NCBI GenBank assembly: GCA_964426355.1
Contig: CAYRRA010000058.1
Location: 1-22,166 of the forward strand
Length of the DNA: 22,166 nucleotides
Direction: 5' to 3'
DNA from: JAJFTV01 sp964426355
Lineage (GTDB): Bacteria > Chloroflexota > Anaerolineae > Anaerolineales > Anaerolineaceae
In this document: one piece after another, positions 16,101-22,166 of the stretch
Numbering within the stretch: position 1 is the stretch's first letter
Layout: every line of letters begins with the position of its first letter
Program-made: the position numbers and the translations under genes
Notes under the pieces: model-generated
Database searches by the model: none
Seen by the model: the letters and a program-made list of their open reading frames with translations, nothing else
What the model was told of the DNA's origin: nothing

Positions 16101-18359
16101 CTGCCAGGTTTGGATGGAGTAGAGGATTGGCTGGTATGGGATAGCGCAGATCGGCAGGAAGCATTGACCAACATTGTCTACTTTCTGTACGAAATAATGC
16201 GTATTCTGGGGGAAAATACAGCCTTGATTGCTGGCACGCGTATGGGCGGATTACATGGTTATGCGGGTGTGGTTCCTGCTGCTCCCGCTGCCTCAGGGAT
16301 TAGTGGTTTTTGCAAGGCGTATGCCCGTGAACAACGCGGTACATTGGTAAAAGTGGTGGACTTTCCTGCTTCAGCCACTGACCGCGAAATCGCTGCCATG
16401 CTTCTGGAAGAGGCACAGTTTGACCCCGGTGTTGTTGAAACAGGCAGAGAAGGCGGGCAGCGTTTCAGCGTCAGCCTGCTAGACCAGCCCCTTATACCTG
16501 CGGCAGAACAATCTTTGGCACAGGGGAGCGTCTTTTTGGTGACAGGAGGGGCTGGTGGAATCAGTGTGCCGATCTTGATCGACCTGGCTCGCTCATACAA
16601 AGGGAAGTTCTATATTACCGGGCGCACGCCGCAACCTGAAGCGAATCAGCCTGATCTGGAACGTTATATGCGGGATGCAGAGGGATTAAAGAAGGATTGG
16701 TTAAAACAGCTTTCGAGTGAAAATCGTAAAGTGACCCCGGCAATGATCGAACGAGATTTGGCTGGATTGGAACGCGCTGCGGCGATCCGGCGTGTGCTGG
16801 AAGGAGTGCGCCAGGCAGGTGGTGAAGCTGAATACATTGCTTGTGATGTGACCGATAGTGAAGCCGTGAGTGCATTGATACAGCGAATTTTAGCGGTAGA
16901 GAAACGCCTGGATGTGGTGATTCACGCTGCCGGTGTGGAAAAGAGCCATCTTCTTTCACAAAAATCGCCCGAAGAATTTCAACAGGTTTTTTCCGTTAAG
17001 GTGAATGGATTTATTAACCTGGTTCGCAGTCTGCAAAGCGTTGGGCACATGCCTGAAGCAGTTGTTTCTTTCACATCCATTGCCGGCAGGCTGGGAAATG
17101 CAGGTCAAACGGATTACAGCGCGGCGAATGATTTGCTCTGCAAGCTGGGTTTTGTCTTTGCGGAAAAATATCACCAAACGCGTTTCCTCGCGCTCGATTG
17201 GGGAGCCTGGGCTGAGGTGGGTATGGCAAGCCGCGGCTCCCTGCCACAGTTGATGGAGCGCGCAGGTATCGATATGCTCCCACCTGAGAAGGCTGCCACG
17301 CTGGTGCGGCTTGAACTGGAAGCCGGTACGCGTGGCGAAGTGCTTTTGGCAGGCTCATTAGGTATGTTGGAGCGAGAGCGTGATCTCACAGGGGGTCTGA
17401 ACCTGGAAAAGGCAAACCGTGCACTGACCGCAGGCAACCCCCGGCATGTGATGCTCAGCCGGGTGACGGGTCTTGACCTGTACCGCGGTTTGCACCTGGA
17501 AGTGGAACTGGACCCTAAACAGGAACCTTTTCTGTACGATCATGCCATCAACGGAACCCCTGTATTGCCCGGCGTGATGGGTATTGAGGGTTTCAGCGTG
17601 GCAGCCACGCATATCGCTTCGGTGATTGGGTCTGCTGGTGAGGGTTATCATATCACCTCATTGGAGGATATCCATTTCCACGGTGCGTTCAAGTTTTTCC
17701 ATGATAAACCGCGACTGGTTACCTGGTTAGCGCAGGCGTACAGACAGGGTGATAACCTGGTTGCACACGTAACGCTTGAGTCCACTATGGCACACCCTGT
17801 AAAACCCGCCGAACGGGTACTGCATTTCAGCGGTAAGGTTCACCTGGCGCCTAATGCTTCACTAGAGGTAAAAAAGACAGTCGCACCTCCAGTGTGGCGG
17901 GATGATTACACCGTGGGGCGTGAGCAGATTTACCAGCTTTATTTTCATGGTCCGTCTTTCCAGGTGCTGGATGGAGTGCAACGCAACGGTGATTTGATCA
18001 TGGGACGGCTTGCCGATCACCTGGCGCCGATCACGGCAGGTGAGCAACACATGCTTTCAGCGCCATTATTGATTGAACTTTGCCTGCAAACAGCAGGTGT
18101 ATGGGATATCGGTCAACGCGGGGTGATGAGTTTGCCCGGTTCGATCGAACAGGTGCATATTTACCGCCCTGGCATGAATGGCGGGCATCTTTATGCACAG
18201 GTCACACCCGCAAACTGCGGTGAGCGCTGTTGCTACGATGCGCGCGTACTGGACGAGAATGGGAATGTTTATATTGAATTGAAACATTACTGTACCACCG
18301 ATACATCCTACGGGTTGGACGCGGAGAGGATGCTGCCGCTGCGAACACTGGTAGAATGA
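10134..18359 (+). CDS. Iterative type I PKS / PUFA-synthase-like megasynthase, KS-AT-KS-ACPx3-KR-DH
   Basis: The 2741-residue product should build a partly reduced acyl chain by repeated malonyl condensations. KS1 (about 5-470) has C217 in DAACASS, H351 in EGHGTST and H391 in SNIGHLK. AT (about 595-900) has S697 in GHSLGEYA and H802 in HAFH, the malonyl-CoA signature. KS2 (about 970-1482) has C1221 in NAACATTTH, H1369 in MSHETYT and H1409 in TGHTMG. Three ACPs (about 1586-1660, 1690-1765, 1800-1872) carry LGVDTVKQAE with Thr at 1624, 1728 and 1836 where Ser is expected. KR (about 1890-2410) has TGGAGGI, S2315 and Y2328. A double-hotdog DH (about 2455-2725) has H2470 in HAINGTPVLPG and an E2648-x3-Q2652 second motif. 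There is no ER or TE. The order matches PfaA except for the built-in KS2. TTGGAGGA lies before the ATG at 10134; the open frame runs back to 9993 inside the carrier gene, but that start has no support. Confidence 0.93.
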   Translation: MDENEKKAIAVVGVGAVLPDALDARAFWRNLKAGKYSIREVPADRWDPAYYYDPDPKAPNKTYCKIGSWVQGFEFNPIKMGIPIPPRVIAAMDPAQQWAIEASWQALQDYGYPNRRLDPERMAVIFGNALAGEYHYITSLRIRTPFFQQALRSVPDFQNLPESVQQAILQGMQAQIDNAVADISEDTMPGELSNIIAGRVANTFNFTGPNFVTDAACASSFAALQSAINGLRVGQFDAVLTGGIDRNMGVEGFVKFCKIGALSPDGSRPYAEGANGFVMGEGAAVFLLKRLVDAERDGDPIYAVIRGIGSSSDGKGKGITAPNPIGQQRAIERGWLDAGLKPSDATYIEGHGTSTRVGDLAEVESMARVFDVFNLPPGKILLGSVKSNIGHLKSAAGASGLLKVIGGLYEDYIPANLNFDRPNPAFDSERLPFFVSREARPWERPQGGWRRAGISSFGFGGTNFHMVLEEHVPGLLTSDKKVYPAVSVAEPVSFQVERGEVTLPNGLFFASADSEADLEQQAVAAFQSVVRGENPPSRHPGEVELGRSHRLAIDYVDAQDLQKKLEKTQKAFAAGNLNAWKMLSAQGIFRGQGKPARIAFMFPGQGSQYANMLRELAQLYPVVAQTYQEADEVLQPLLGRKLTEYIFTDGGEEQIRATENTLRDTTITQPAVLTADIAMLRLLQQIGFSSDYVVGHSLGEYAALVCAGVLTFPEALQVVSARGREMSKVSLEDNGCMAAVSAPIEKVQAVLDSISGYVVIANINSPTQSVIAGNTEPVEQAIELCKDAGWEAVKIPVSHAFHTRVVAPASVPLRQVIERMDVKPPLMPVISNVTGALYPNQRNEIIDLMALQLASPVQFVKTMDRLYSERVRIFVEVGPKRVLSALASDNLKERADVTILYTNHPRKGAMSALNEALCALYASGVIPQGKSLPGITTSRYTPEVSISTEEKKPSVVEKPAIDMGENRLRLTGSVVISGAGLGLPGKQGSVFSDENIDRILNGKILIEPLPDEQREKMLEKRVTRLVKSENGADMLLIDDLGQTIKLAGQRGSFDLESDFGIPQDRLQALDISSQLAIAAGIEALRDAGIPLVMRYRQTSTGSYLPDRWMLPEAMKDETGVIFGSAFPGLDRMADETAKYYQFRGLTERLELLREIRAGVHDNQHNLAEELDRRIIQLEQDLEDLNYQFDRRFIFRVLNMGHAQFAEYIGARGPNAAANAACATTTHAVAIAEDWIRSGRCRRVIVVAGDDVTGGPLTQWIGSGLMATGATTTEGEMEKAVLPFDRRRNGMIMGMGAAALVIESEDAVRERGMRAICEVLGTQIANSAFHGTRLDVEHVSQVMENLVSLVEERFRIPRGEIAAHAMFMSHETYTPARGGSAAAEIHALRKTFGEHAGQVIIANTKGFTGHTMGVGVEDVTAVKALEKGCIPPVANIANGFQPDPDLGDLNLSRGGEFPLQFALRLGAGFGSQVAMSLLRKIPGEGLRINAEAYNRWLSAVTGHLNPEIEVVQRTLRVKDCGAPQRTPARSSWRVGCVPQLWASSKATSAWEDQPNSLQAYEKKTESPTVETASRVMPVHSDKMDPEGLLEQVEKYILDLVSEKTGYPIEMLDPDLDLEADLGVDTVKQAELFAQVREHYAIPRKEDLRLSDYNTLAKVIQFASEASVGQPGRTDAGSASVRVSSPPEGKAASGESIRAWILTQVSVKTGYPVEMLEPDLDLEADLGVDTVKQAELFAQVREHYAIPRREDLHLSDYNTLAKVIQFVQVSLEDSVPGSAEQPSVPAGEAQPAAEPTHRITQSEEVKAFVLGMVAEKTGYPVEMLAMDLDLEADLGVDTVKQAELFAQVREHYAIPRREDLRLSDYNTLEKVVGFVEDALRNQAEKAKLAEQEPVTVPEGGEIALEQTPVIRRRLPVPVLRPRLELCKPTGLSFETGKRFVIVKDQGKIADSLARRLRARQVELLMLDPHAENNLHQLRTWQEKGKINGVFFLPGLDGVEDWLVWDSADRQEALTNIVYFLYEIMRILGENTALIAGTRMGGLHGYAGVVPAAPAASGISGFCKAYAREQRGTLVKVVDFPASATDREIAAMLLEEAQFDPGVVETGREGGQRFSVSLLDQPLIPAAEQSLAQGSVFLVTGGAGGISVPILIDLARSYKGKFYITGRTPQPEANQPDLERYMRDAEGLKKDWLKQLSSENRKVTPAMIERDLAGLERAAAIRRVLEGVRQAGGEAEYIACDVTDSEAVSALIQRILAVEKRLDVVIHAAGVEKSHLLSQKSPEEFQQVFSVKVNGFINLVRSLQSVGHMPEAVVSFTSIAGRLGNAGQTDYSAANDLLCKLGFVFAEKYHQTRFLALDWGAWAEVGMASRGSLPQLMERAGIDMLPPEKAATLVRLELEAGTRGEVLLAGSLGMLERERDLTGGLNLEKANRALTAGNPRHVMLSRVTGLDLYRGLHLEVELDPKQEPFLYDHAINGTPVLPGVMGIEGFSVAATHIASVIGSAGEGYHITSLEDIHFHGAFKFFHDKPRLVTWLAQAYRQGDNLVAHVTLESTMAHPVKPAERVLHFSGKVHLAPNASLEVKKTVAPPVWRDDYTVGREQIYQLYFHGPSFQVLDGVQRNGDLIMGRLADHLAPITAGEQHMLSAPLLIELCLQTAGVWDIGQRGVMSLPGSIEQVHIYRPGMNGGHLYAQVTPANCGERCCYDARVLDENGNVYIELKHYCTTDTSYGLDAERMLPLRTLVE
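14890..15760 (+). repeat. Triplicated acyl-carrier-protein modules inside the megasynthase gene
   Basis: Three copies of a roughly 225-base module lie at about 14890-15114, 15205-15430 and 15535-15760, joined by variable Ala/Pro/Gly/Glu-rich linkers. Copies 1 and 2 share an exact 53-base run (15003-15055 and 15315-15367), including synonymous positions, and a further 28-base run downstream. Copy 3 differs at a few third positions. The linkers are unrelated in sequence. Such patchy near-identity suggests recent duplication or ongoing gene conversion. Tandem ACPs are a hallmark of PUFA synthases, where extra copies raise output. The attachment-position codon is ACG (Thr) in all three. Confidence 0.93.
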
Positions 18360-18375
18360 AATCGATGAGGCGATT

Positions 18376-19146
18376 TTGATCTATTGGACGCTTTTGGGGT
18401 CTGATCCGGAATGGCTGGAGAGAAATGCAGCAGACTTTCTCTCCAGCCAGGAACTGGTGCGCCTGGCGGAGTTGCGCTTTCCCAAGCGCCGCCGGGAATG
18501 GCTGCTGGGACGATTCGGGGCAAAGAACCTGCTACTAGGCGCCAGTCAGCAAACCGGCTGGCATGTTCCGGGTGTTTTTTCGGTGCTGAACCAACCCAAC
18601 GGGGTGCCCTTTTACGCCAGAGAAGACGGGCATCCGCTGCCCTGGCTGCTTTCCATCAGCCACCGCGACGGTTGGGCTTTCTGCGCGTTGAGCAGCGACT
18701 GCGAAACTAAGATCGGGGTGGATATCGAGCGCATTGAACCCCGACCAGATGCATTTTTGAGCGATTATTTCACTGAAGAAGAAAAGGGTTATGCGCGTGG
18801 GTTGGATGCCACAACGCGCACGGTGTGGATGACCGCTGCCTGGAGCATGAAAGAAGCAGTGTTGAAAGTGATGGGAACAGGGCTGCGTGTGGATACCCGC
18901 CGGGTGGAGTTACTTTTTGATGGCATTTTTGACCCTGCTCCGGCGGATTGGCATGTTGTGCCCATGCATTTACTGGGGTTGGGCGAGGATAGTTTTTATG
19001 TTTTCTGGCAGCGAAAGGGCGAATATGTGCTCTCGCTGGCGTGCGCGGCGAAGTGGGGTGAAACAATTTGGATAGATGTGGGGAAAAAAAGTAAAGTAAT
19101 TCAAAAAGAAGTTCTTATCTTGACAAAACAGGTAGATATTGTATAA
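18376..19146 (+). CDS. Sfp-type 4'-phosphopantetheinyl transferase
   Basis: The 256-residue enzyme moves phosphopantetheine from coenzyme A onto carrier proteins. The pseudo-dimer of the Sfp/Gsp group is recognisable. The N-half has the WLLGRFGAKNLLL stretch and LLSISHRDGWAFCAL. The C-half has GVDIERIE, whose D116 and E118 bind magnesium, and FTEEEKGY, then WSMKEAVLK with E160 as the third metal ligand. The start is TTG at 18376 with GAGG 5 bases before it. No in-frame ATG or GTG gives a plausible complete N-terminus. It begins 16 bases after the synthase stop, so it is almost certainly its dedicated activating enzyme. The last codons are unusually Lys/Ile/Val-rich and AT-rich because the promoter of the copper cluster is written through them; its -10 contains the stop codon. 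Confidence 0.95.
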   Translation: MIYWTLLGSDPEWLERNAADFLSSQELVRLAELRFPKRRREWLLGRFGAKNLLLGASQQTGWHVPGVFSVLNQPNGVPFYAREDGHPLPWLLSISHRDGWAFCALSSDCETKIGVDIERIEPRPDAFLSDYFTEEEKGYARGLDATTRTVWMTAAWSMKEAVLKVMGTGLRVDTRRVELLFDGIFDPAPADWHVVPMHLLGLGEDSFYVFWQRKGEYVLSLACAAKWGETIWIDVGKKSKVIQKEVLILTKQVDIV

Positions 19147-19147
19147 T
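19120..19147 (+). promoter_or_regulatory. Near-consensus sigma-70 promoter of the copper cluster
   Basis: TTGACA (19120-19125) and TATAAT (19142-19147) are both perfect hexamers with a 16-base spacer. The promoter lies inside the 3' end of the phosphopantetheinyl transferase gene, and TAA within TATAAT is that gene's stop. Transcription should start near 19154, inside the CsoR operator. A promoter this strong needs tight repression, which fits a copper-induced system. Confidence 0.9.
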
Positions 19148-19151
19148 CAAG

Positions 19152-19177
19152 TATCCCCTCCCCCCTGGGAGGGGATA
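19152..19177. promoter_or_regulatory. CsoR operator
   Basis: TATCCCCTCCC (19152-19162) and GGGAGGGGATA (19167-19177) are exact 11-base inverted arms around CCCT. A/T-flanked G-tracts in dyad symmetry are the known recognition pattern of CsoR/RcnR family repressors. The site covers the predicted transcription start and ends just before the csoR ribosome site (AGGAG, 19178-19182). This is the arrangement for autoregulation: apo-CsoR blocks transcription and Cu(I) releases it. Confidence 0.9.
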
Positions 19178-19188
19178 AGGAGTGAGAT

Positions 19189-19461
19189 ATGCACGACCAT
19201 ACCCAATCGATCCGACGGTTGAAGACCATCGAGGGACATATCCGCGGGGTGCAGCGGATGTTGGAAAAGGATGAATACTGTATCGATGTAATTCGCCAGA
19301 TCCAGGCTGTGCAGGCTGCGCTGAACAAGGTCAGCAAGCAAATCCTCGACCAACATCTGAATACCTGCGTGATCGCAGCTATTCGCGGTGAAGACCCCCA
19401 GGAGCGCGAACGCGTTCTGAAAGAGATCACCGATGTATATGAAGCTGCACAAAAGGTCTGA
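19189..19461 (+). CDS. csoR: Copper-sensing transcriptional repressor CsoR
   Basis: The 90-residue all-helical, DUF156-type repressor is expected to be tetrameric. The N-terminal RRLKTIEGHIRGVQRMLE is the family signature. The Cu(I) ligands Cys-His-Cys are present as C31 (DEYCIDV), H56 and C60 (DQHLNTCV). Their 25- and 4-residue spacing equals that of Mycobacterium CsoR (36/61/65). This separates it from RcnR (nickel), FrmR (formaldehyde) and CstR (persulfide), which differ at these positions. It is the first gene of the copper cluster, directly under a matching operator, so it should repress its own operon. AGGAG lies 6 bases before the ATG. Confidence 0.95.
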   Translation: MHDHTQSIRRLKTIEGHIRGVQRMLEKDEYCIDVIRQIQAVQAALNKVSKQILDQHLNTCVIAAIRGEDPQERERVLKEITDVYEAAQKV

Positions 19462-19561
19462 ACTACCAGGATGCTGCGATGGAAACAAATGGCTCGGTCT
19501 AATTTCGCTATGACTGGAAGCAAGATTTTTTTATTGTTTGCAGAATAAATTGGAGGTAAGG

Positions 19562-19768
19562 ATGACAACCGTTACGTATAAAATCCCGAATATTTCCTGT
19601 GGGCATTGTGTCCACACAATTCAAAGCGAGGTCAGCGAGTTGGAGGGGGTTACCTCGGTGCGCGCTGATGCAGCCGCCAAGACAGCTACAATTGTTTATG
19701 ACCCGCCCGCGACCGAAGAAAAGATCATCGCACTGCTGCGCGAGCTCAACTACCCGCCGGAGCAGTAG
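19562..19768 (+). CDS. copZ: Copper chaperone, CopZ-like heavy-metal-associated protein
   Basis: The 68-residue single HMA domain (beta-alpha-beta-beta-alpha-beta) has metal-binding C13 and C16 in ISCGHC. It would carry Cu(I) in the cytosol and hand it to the ATPase encoded 14 bases downstream. The usual Met before the motif (GMTCxxC) is Ile here (NISCGHC). GGAGG at 19552-19556 supports the ATG at 19562. A TTG-initiated longer form from 19538 is not credible. The 100-base gap after csoR holds a run of T (19526-19532) but no stem, so csoR and copZ are probably cotranscribed. Confidence 0.92.
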   Translation: MTTVTYKIPNISCGHCVHTIQSEVSELEGVTSVRADAAAKTATIVYDPPATEEKIIALLRELNYPPEQ

Positions 19769-19782
19769 GGCAGGGGGATACA

Positions 19783-22166
19783 ATGACGCAAAACAAGCAC
19801 CTGACCCTGCCAGTCACCGGTATGACCTGCGCCAACTGCGTGGCTGCGGTGGAACGCAATCTCAAAAAGGTTGAAGGTGTGCTGGAAGCCAATGTGAACC
19901 TGTCCTCGGAGCGCGCCAGCGTGATGTTTGACCCCTCTCTAGCCGGGTTGGGCGACCTTATCCGCAGGGTGGAGCGCGCCGGGTACGGTGTGGCGACCGG
20001 TGAAGCCCTGCTGGCGATCCGGCGCATGAGCGACGACAACGACGCCCGCCGGTTGGAGAAGGCTCTCTCTGCATTGGAAGGGGTTTTGCAAGCGCAGGTG
20101 AGCTTCGCGGCTGAGCAGGCGCGTGTGCGTTATGTGCCCACCATCATCAGCCAGAACGATTTACGTAAAGCGGTGCGGAGCGCCGGTTTTGACCTGCTCG
20201 AAAGCAGCGATGAGGTGCAGGATGTGGAGGCGCAGGCGCGCCAGGCGGAGATTAACCAACAGCAGCGTTTCCTTCTTATCGGTTTGGCGCTTACCATACC
20301 GCTCTTTCTGCTCTCGATGGGGCGTGATTTTGGTTTGCTGCCCATGACCTGGGCACATGCCCCCTGGATGAACTGGTTGTTGTTTGCCCTGGCAACGCCG
20401 GTACAGTTCTACGTGGGTGCGCAATATTATAGCGGTGCGTACAAAGCGCTGCGCAGCGGCTCCGCCAACATGGATGTGCTGGTTGCGTTGGGCTCATCAG
20501 CCGCGTATTTCTATTCGATACCGGTTACGCTGGGCTGGCTGCCGGGGCACGTGTATTTCGAGACCTCGGCGGTCATCATCACTCTGATTAAGCTGGGTAA
20601 ACTGCTGGAAGCGCGCGCCAAAGGACGCACCAGCGAGGCGATCAAAAAGCTGATGGGCTTGCAGGCGCGCAGTGCGCGCGTGCTGCGCGACGGGCAGGAA
20701 CTGGAAGTGCGCATCGATGAGGTGAAAAGCGGTGACCTGGTGCTGGTGCGCCCTGGAGAAAAGATACCGGTCGATGGCGTGGTGGTCGAAGGGCGTACCA
20801 GCCTGGATGAGTCGATGCTTACCGGTGAATCCCTGCCGGTTGAAAAAGGTCCCGGCGATACGGTCATCGGGGCGACGTTGAACAAAATGGGCAGCATCAA
20901 GTTTGAAGCCACCCGCGTGGGCAAAGAGACTTCCCTGGCGCAGATCATCCGGCTGGTGGAAGAGGCGCAGGGAAGCAAAGCGCCCATCCAAAAACTGGTT
21001 GACCGCATCTCGGCGGTGTTTGTGCCCGTCGTGATCGGGATTGCGCTGCTCACGTTCTTCGCCTGGTTCTTCCTCGTGCCGCTGCCGGTGGATGCGCAGG
21101 TGAGCCAGTTCACGCGTGCACTGATCCATACCGTGGCGGTGCTGGTGATTGCCTGCCCGTGTGCGATGGGTCTGGCGACCCCGACTGCCGTGATGGTGGG
21201 CACCGGCAAGGGTGCTGAGATGGGTATTCTGTTCAAATCCAGCGAAGCGCTGGAGCGCGCCGGGCGGTTGAACACAATCATCCTCGACAAGACCGGCACG
21301 ATCACGCGCGGACAGCCGATGGTGACGGATATCCTTGCGCAGGGATTTGAAGGCGGCGAGGAGGAACTGTTGCGGCTCGCAGCTTCGGTGGAGCAGGTCA
21401 GCGAGCACCCATTGGGCGAAGCCATCCTGGCGAGCGCGGGCGAGCGGGAACTGAAGCTCTCAGAGCCGGGCGGGTTCAAAGCCGAAGCGGGCGCTGGCGT
21501 GGAAGCGGAAGTGGATGGACGCAAGGTGCTGGTGGGTAACCGGCGTATGCTGGCAGCCAGAGGTTACGACCTGGCTGCCTTTGAGGAAGAGCTTGACCGG
21601 CTGCAAAAGCAGGCGCGCACAGCCGTCTTGGTTGCCGTGGATGATGCCGTGCGGGGTGTGATCGGCATTGCCGATACCGTCAAAGAGGGTTCGCCGGAAG
21701 CGATTGCTGATTTGAAAAAGGGTGGGCTTCAGGTGCAGATGATCACCGGCGATAATGAGCAAACGGCACACGCCATTGCCGAACAGGTGGGCATTGCGCA
21801 GGTTTATGCCGAAGTGCTGCCGGGTGACAAGGCTGCTGCGGTGAAGGAGCAGCAGGAAATGGGCAATGTGGTCGCGATGGTTGGGGATGGCATCAACGAT
21901 GCGCCTGCGCTGGCACAGGCGGATGTGGGTATTGCCATTGGCACCGGGACGGATGTGGCGATTGCGTCCGCACCGCTGGTGTTGATGAGCGGTGACTTGC
22001 GCGGGGTGGTGCGTGCCGTGCGGCTTTCACGCCTGACGCTGCGCACCATTCAGCAGAACCTGTTCTGGGCATTCTTCTACAACGTAGTGCTGATCCCTGC
22101 CGCTGCACTGGGCTGGCTGAACCCCATGTTGGCTGCGGCGGCGATGGCGTTTAGCAGCGTATTTGT
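19783..22166 (+). CDS. copA: Cu(I)-exporting P1B-type ATPase CopA (C-terminus beyond the window)
   Basis: 794 codons are visible with no stop before the window end, so only the last tens of residues are missing. The protein pumps Cu(I) out across the inner membrane. In order: HMA domain 1 with C16 and C19 in GMTCANC, a second HMA-like domain (about 83-148) that has lost its CxxC, transmembrane helices, the TGES actuator motif, and CPC at 458-460 within the transport helix. Then come phosphorylated D502 in DKTGT, H542 in the HP motif, GDGINDAPA with D702, and the last helices with MAFSS, typical of the Cu(I) subgroup. AGGGGG at 19772-19777 precedes the ATG. It belongs to the csoR-controlled operon. 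Confidence 0.96.
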   Translation, partial: MTQNKHLTLPVTGMTCANCVAAVERNLKKVEGVLEANVNLSSERASVMFDPSLAGLGDLIRRVERAGYGVATGEALLAIRRMSDDNDARRLEKALSALEGVLQAQVSFAAEQARVRYVPTIISQNDLRKAVRSAGFDLLESSDEVQDVEAQARQAEINQQQRFLLIGLALTIPLFLLSMGRDFGLLPMTWAHAPWMNWLLFALATPVQFYVGAQYYSGAYKALRSGSANMDVLVALGSSAAYFYSIPVTLGWLPGHVYFETSAVIITLIKLGKLLEARAKGRTSEAIKKLMGLQARSARVLRDGQELEVRIDEVKSGDLVLVRPGEKIPVDGVVVEGRTSLDESMLTGESLPVEKGPGDTVIGATLNKMGSIKFEATRVGKETSLAQIIRLVEEAQGSKAPIQKLVDRISAVFVPVVIGIALLTFFAWFFLVPLPVDAQVSQFTRALIHTVAVLVIACPCAMGLATPTAVMVGTGKGAEMGILFKSSEALERAGRLNTIILDKTGTITRGQPMVTDILAQGFEGGEEELLRLAASVEQVSEHPLGEAILASAGERELKLSEPGGFKAEAGAGVEAEVDGRKVLVGNRRMLAARGYDLAAFEEELDRLQKQARTAVLVAVDDAVRGVIGIADTVKEGSPEAIADLKKGGLQVQMITGDNEQTAHAIAEQVGIAQVYAEVLPGDKAAAVKEQQEMGNVVAMVGDGINDAPALAQADVGIAIGTGTDVAIASAPLVLMSGDLRGVVRAVRLSRLTLRTIQQNLFWAFFYNVVLIPAAALGWLNPMLAAAAMAFSSVF

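Noticed and set aside
19152..19177. Intrinsic terminator of the synthase operon
   Set aside because: The dyad could fold, but no T-run follows, and its sequence and position match a CsoR operator.
20511..21524. Long minus-strand open frames (e.g. 21524-20511 and 21408-20497) opposite copA
   Set aside because: They are mirror frames of a well-conserved ATPase in GC-rich sequence, with Ser/Pro/Arg-rich products and no motifs.

Overview
The window reads as a stretch of chromosome from a free-living bacterium of moderate GC content, with short intergenic gaps and ordinary Shine-Dalgarno starts. My best guess at the source is the phylum Chloroflexota, class Anaerolineae. This rests on the mix of a YgeY-like M20 hydrolase, a split class I fumarase, a stand-alone acyl-CoA carboxylase and a CsoR-CopZ-CopA copper cluster. 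It is an inference from gene content, not a search result. I see no insertion sequence, phage gene, integrase, CRISPR array or intact RNA gene.

Layout. (1) 292-1452 (+) encodes an M20 zinc hydrolase. (2) 1654-4245 (+) encodes the disaggregase ClpB. It is preceded by two perfect inverted repeats around a possible promoter and followed by a clear intrinsic terminator. (3) 5931-4404 (-) encodes the alpha and beta subunits of an oxygen-sensitive, iron-sulfur fumarase. (4) 5932-6497 is a 566-base gap that separates divergent transcription units and is rich in inverted repeats. (5) 6498-19146 (+) is a five-gene operon and the centre of interest: carboxyltransferase, biotin carboxylase, biotin carrier protein, a 2741-residue iterative polyketide/polyunsaturated-fatty-acid-type synthase, and a Sfp-type phosphopantetheinyl transferase. 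(6) 19189 to the window end (+) is a copper-resistance cluster: csoR, a CopZ-like chaperone and a CopA ATPase cut by the window edge. It has a near-consensus promoter lying across the end of the transferase gene and a textbook CsoR operator.

How the operon should work (inference). The three carboxylase genes make the extender unit. An Ile at the specificity position of the carboxyltransferase and the HAFH motif of the synthase acyltransferase both point to malonyl-CoA made from acetyl-CoA. The synthase has the order KS-AT-KS-ACP-ACP-ACP-KR-DH. This resembles the PfaA subunit of PUFA synthases, but a second ketosynthase with all three catalytic residues is built in between AT and the ACPs. It has no enoyl reductase and no thioesterase. 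The final gene would prime the carrier domains with phosphopantetheine. All three carrier domains have Thr where the phosphopantetheine-bearing Ser normally sits, so either this is an unusual Thr-modified carrier array with a matched transferase, or the carriers are not modified in the usual way. The product is most likely a polyene or unsaturated 'secondary lipid', but the sequence does not fix it.
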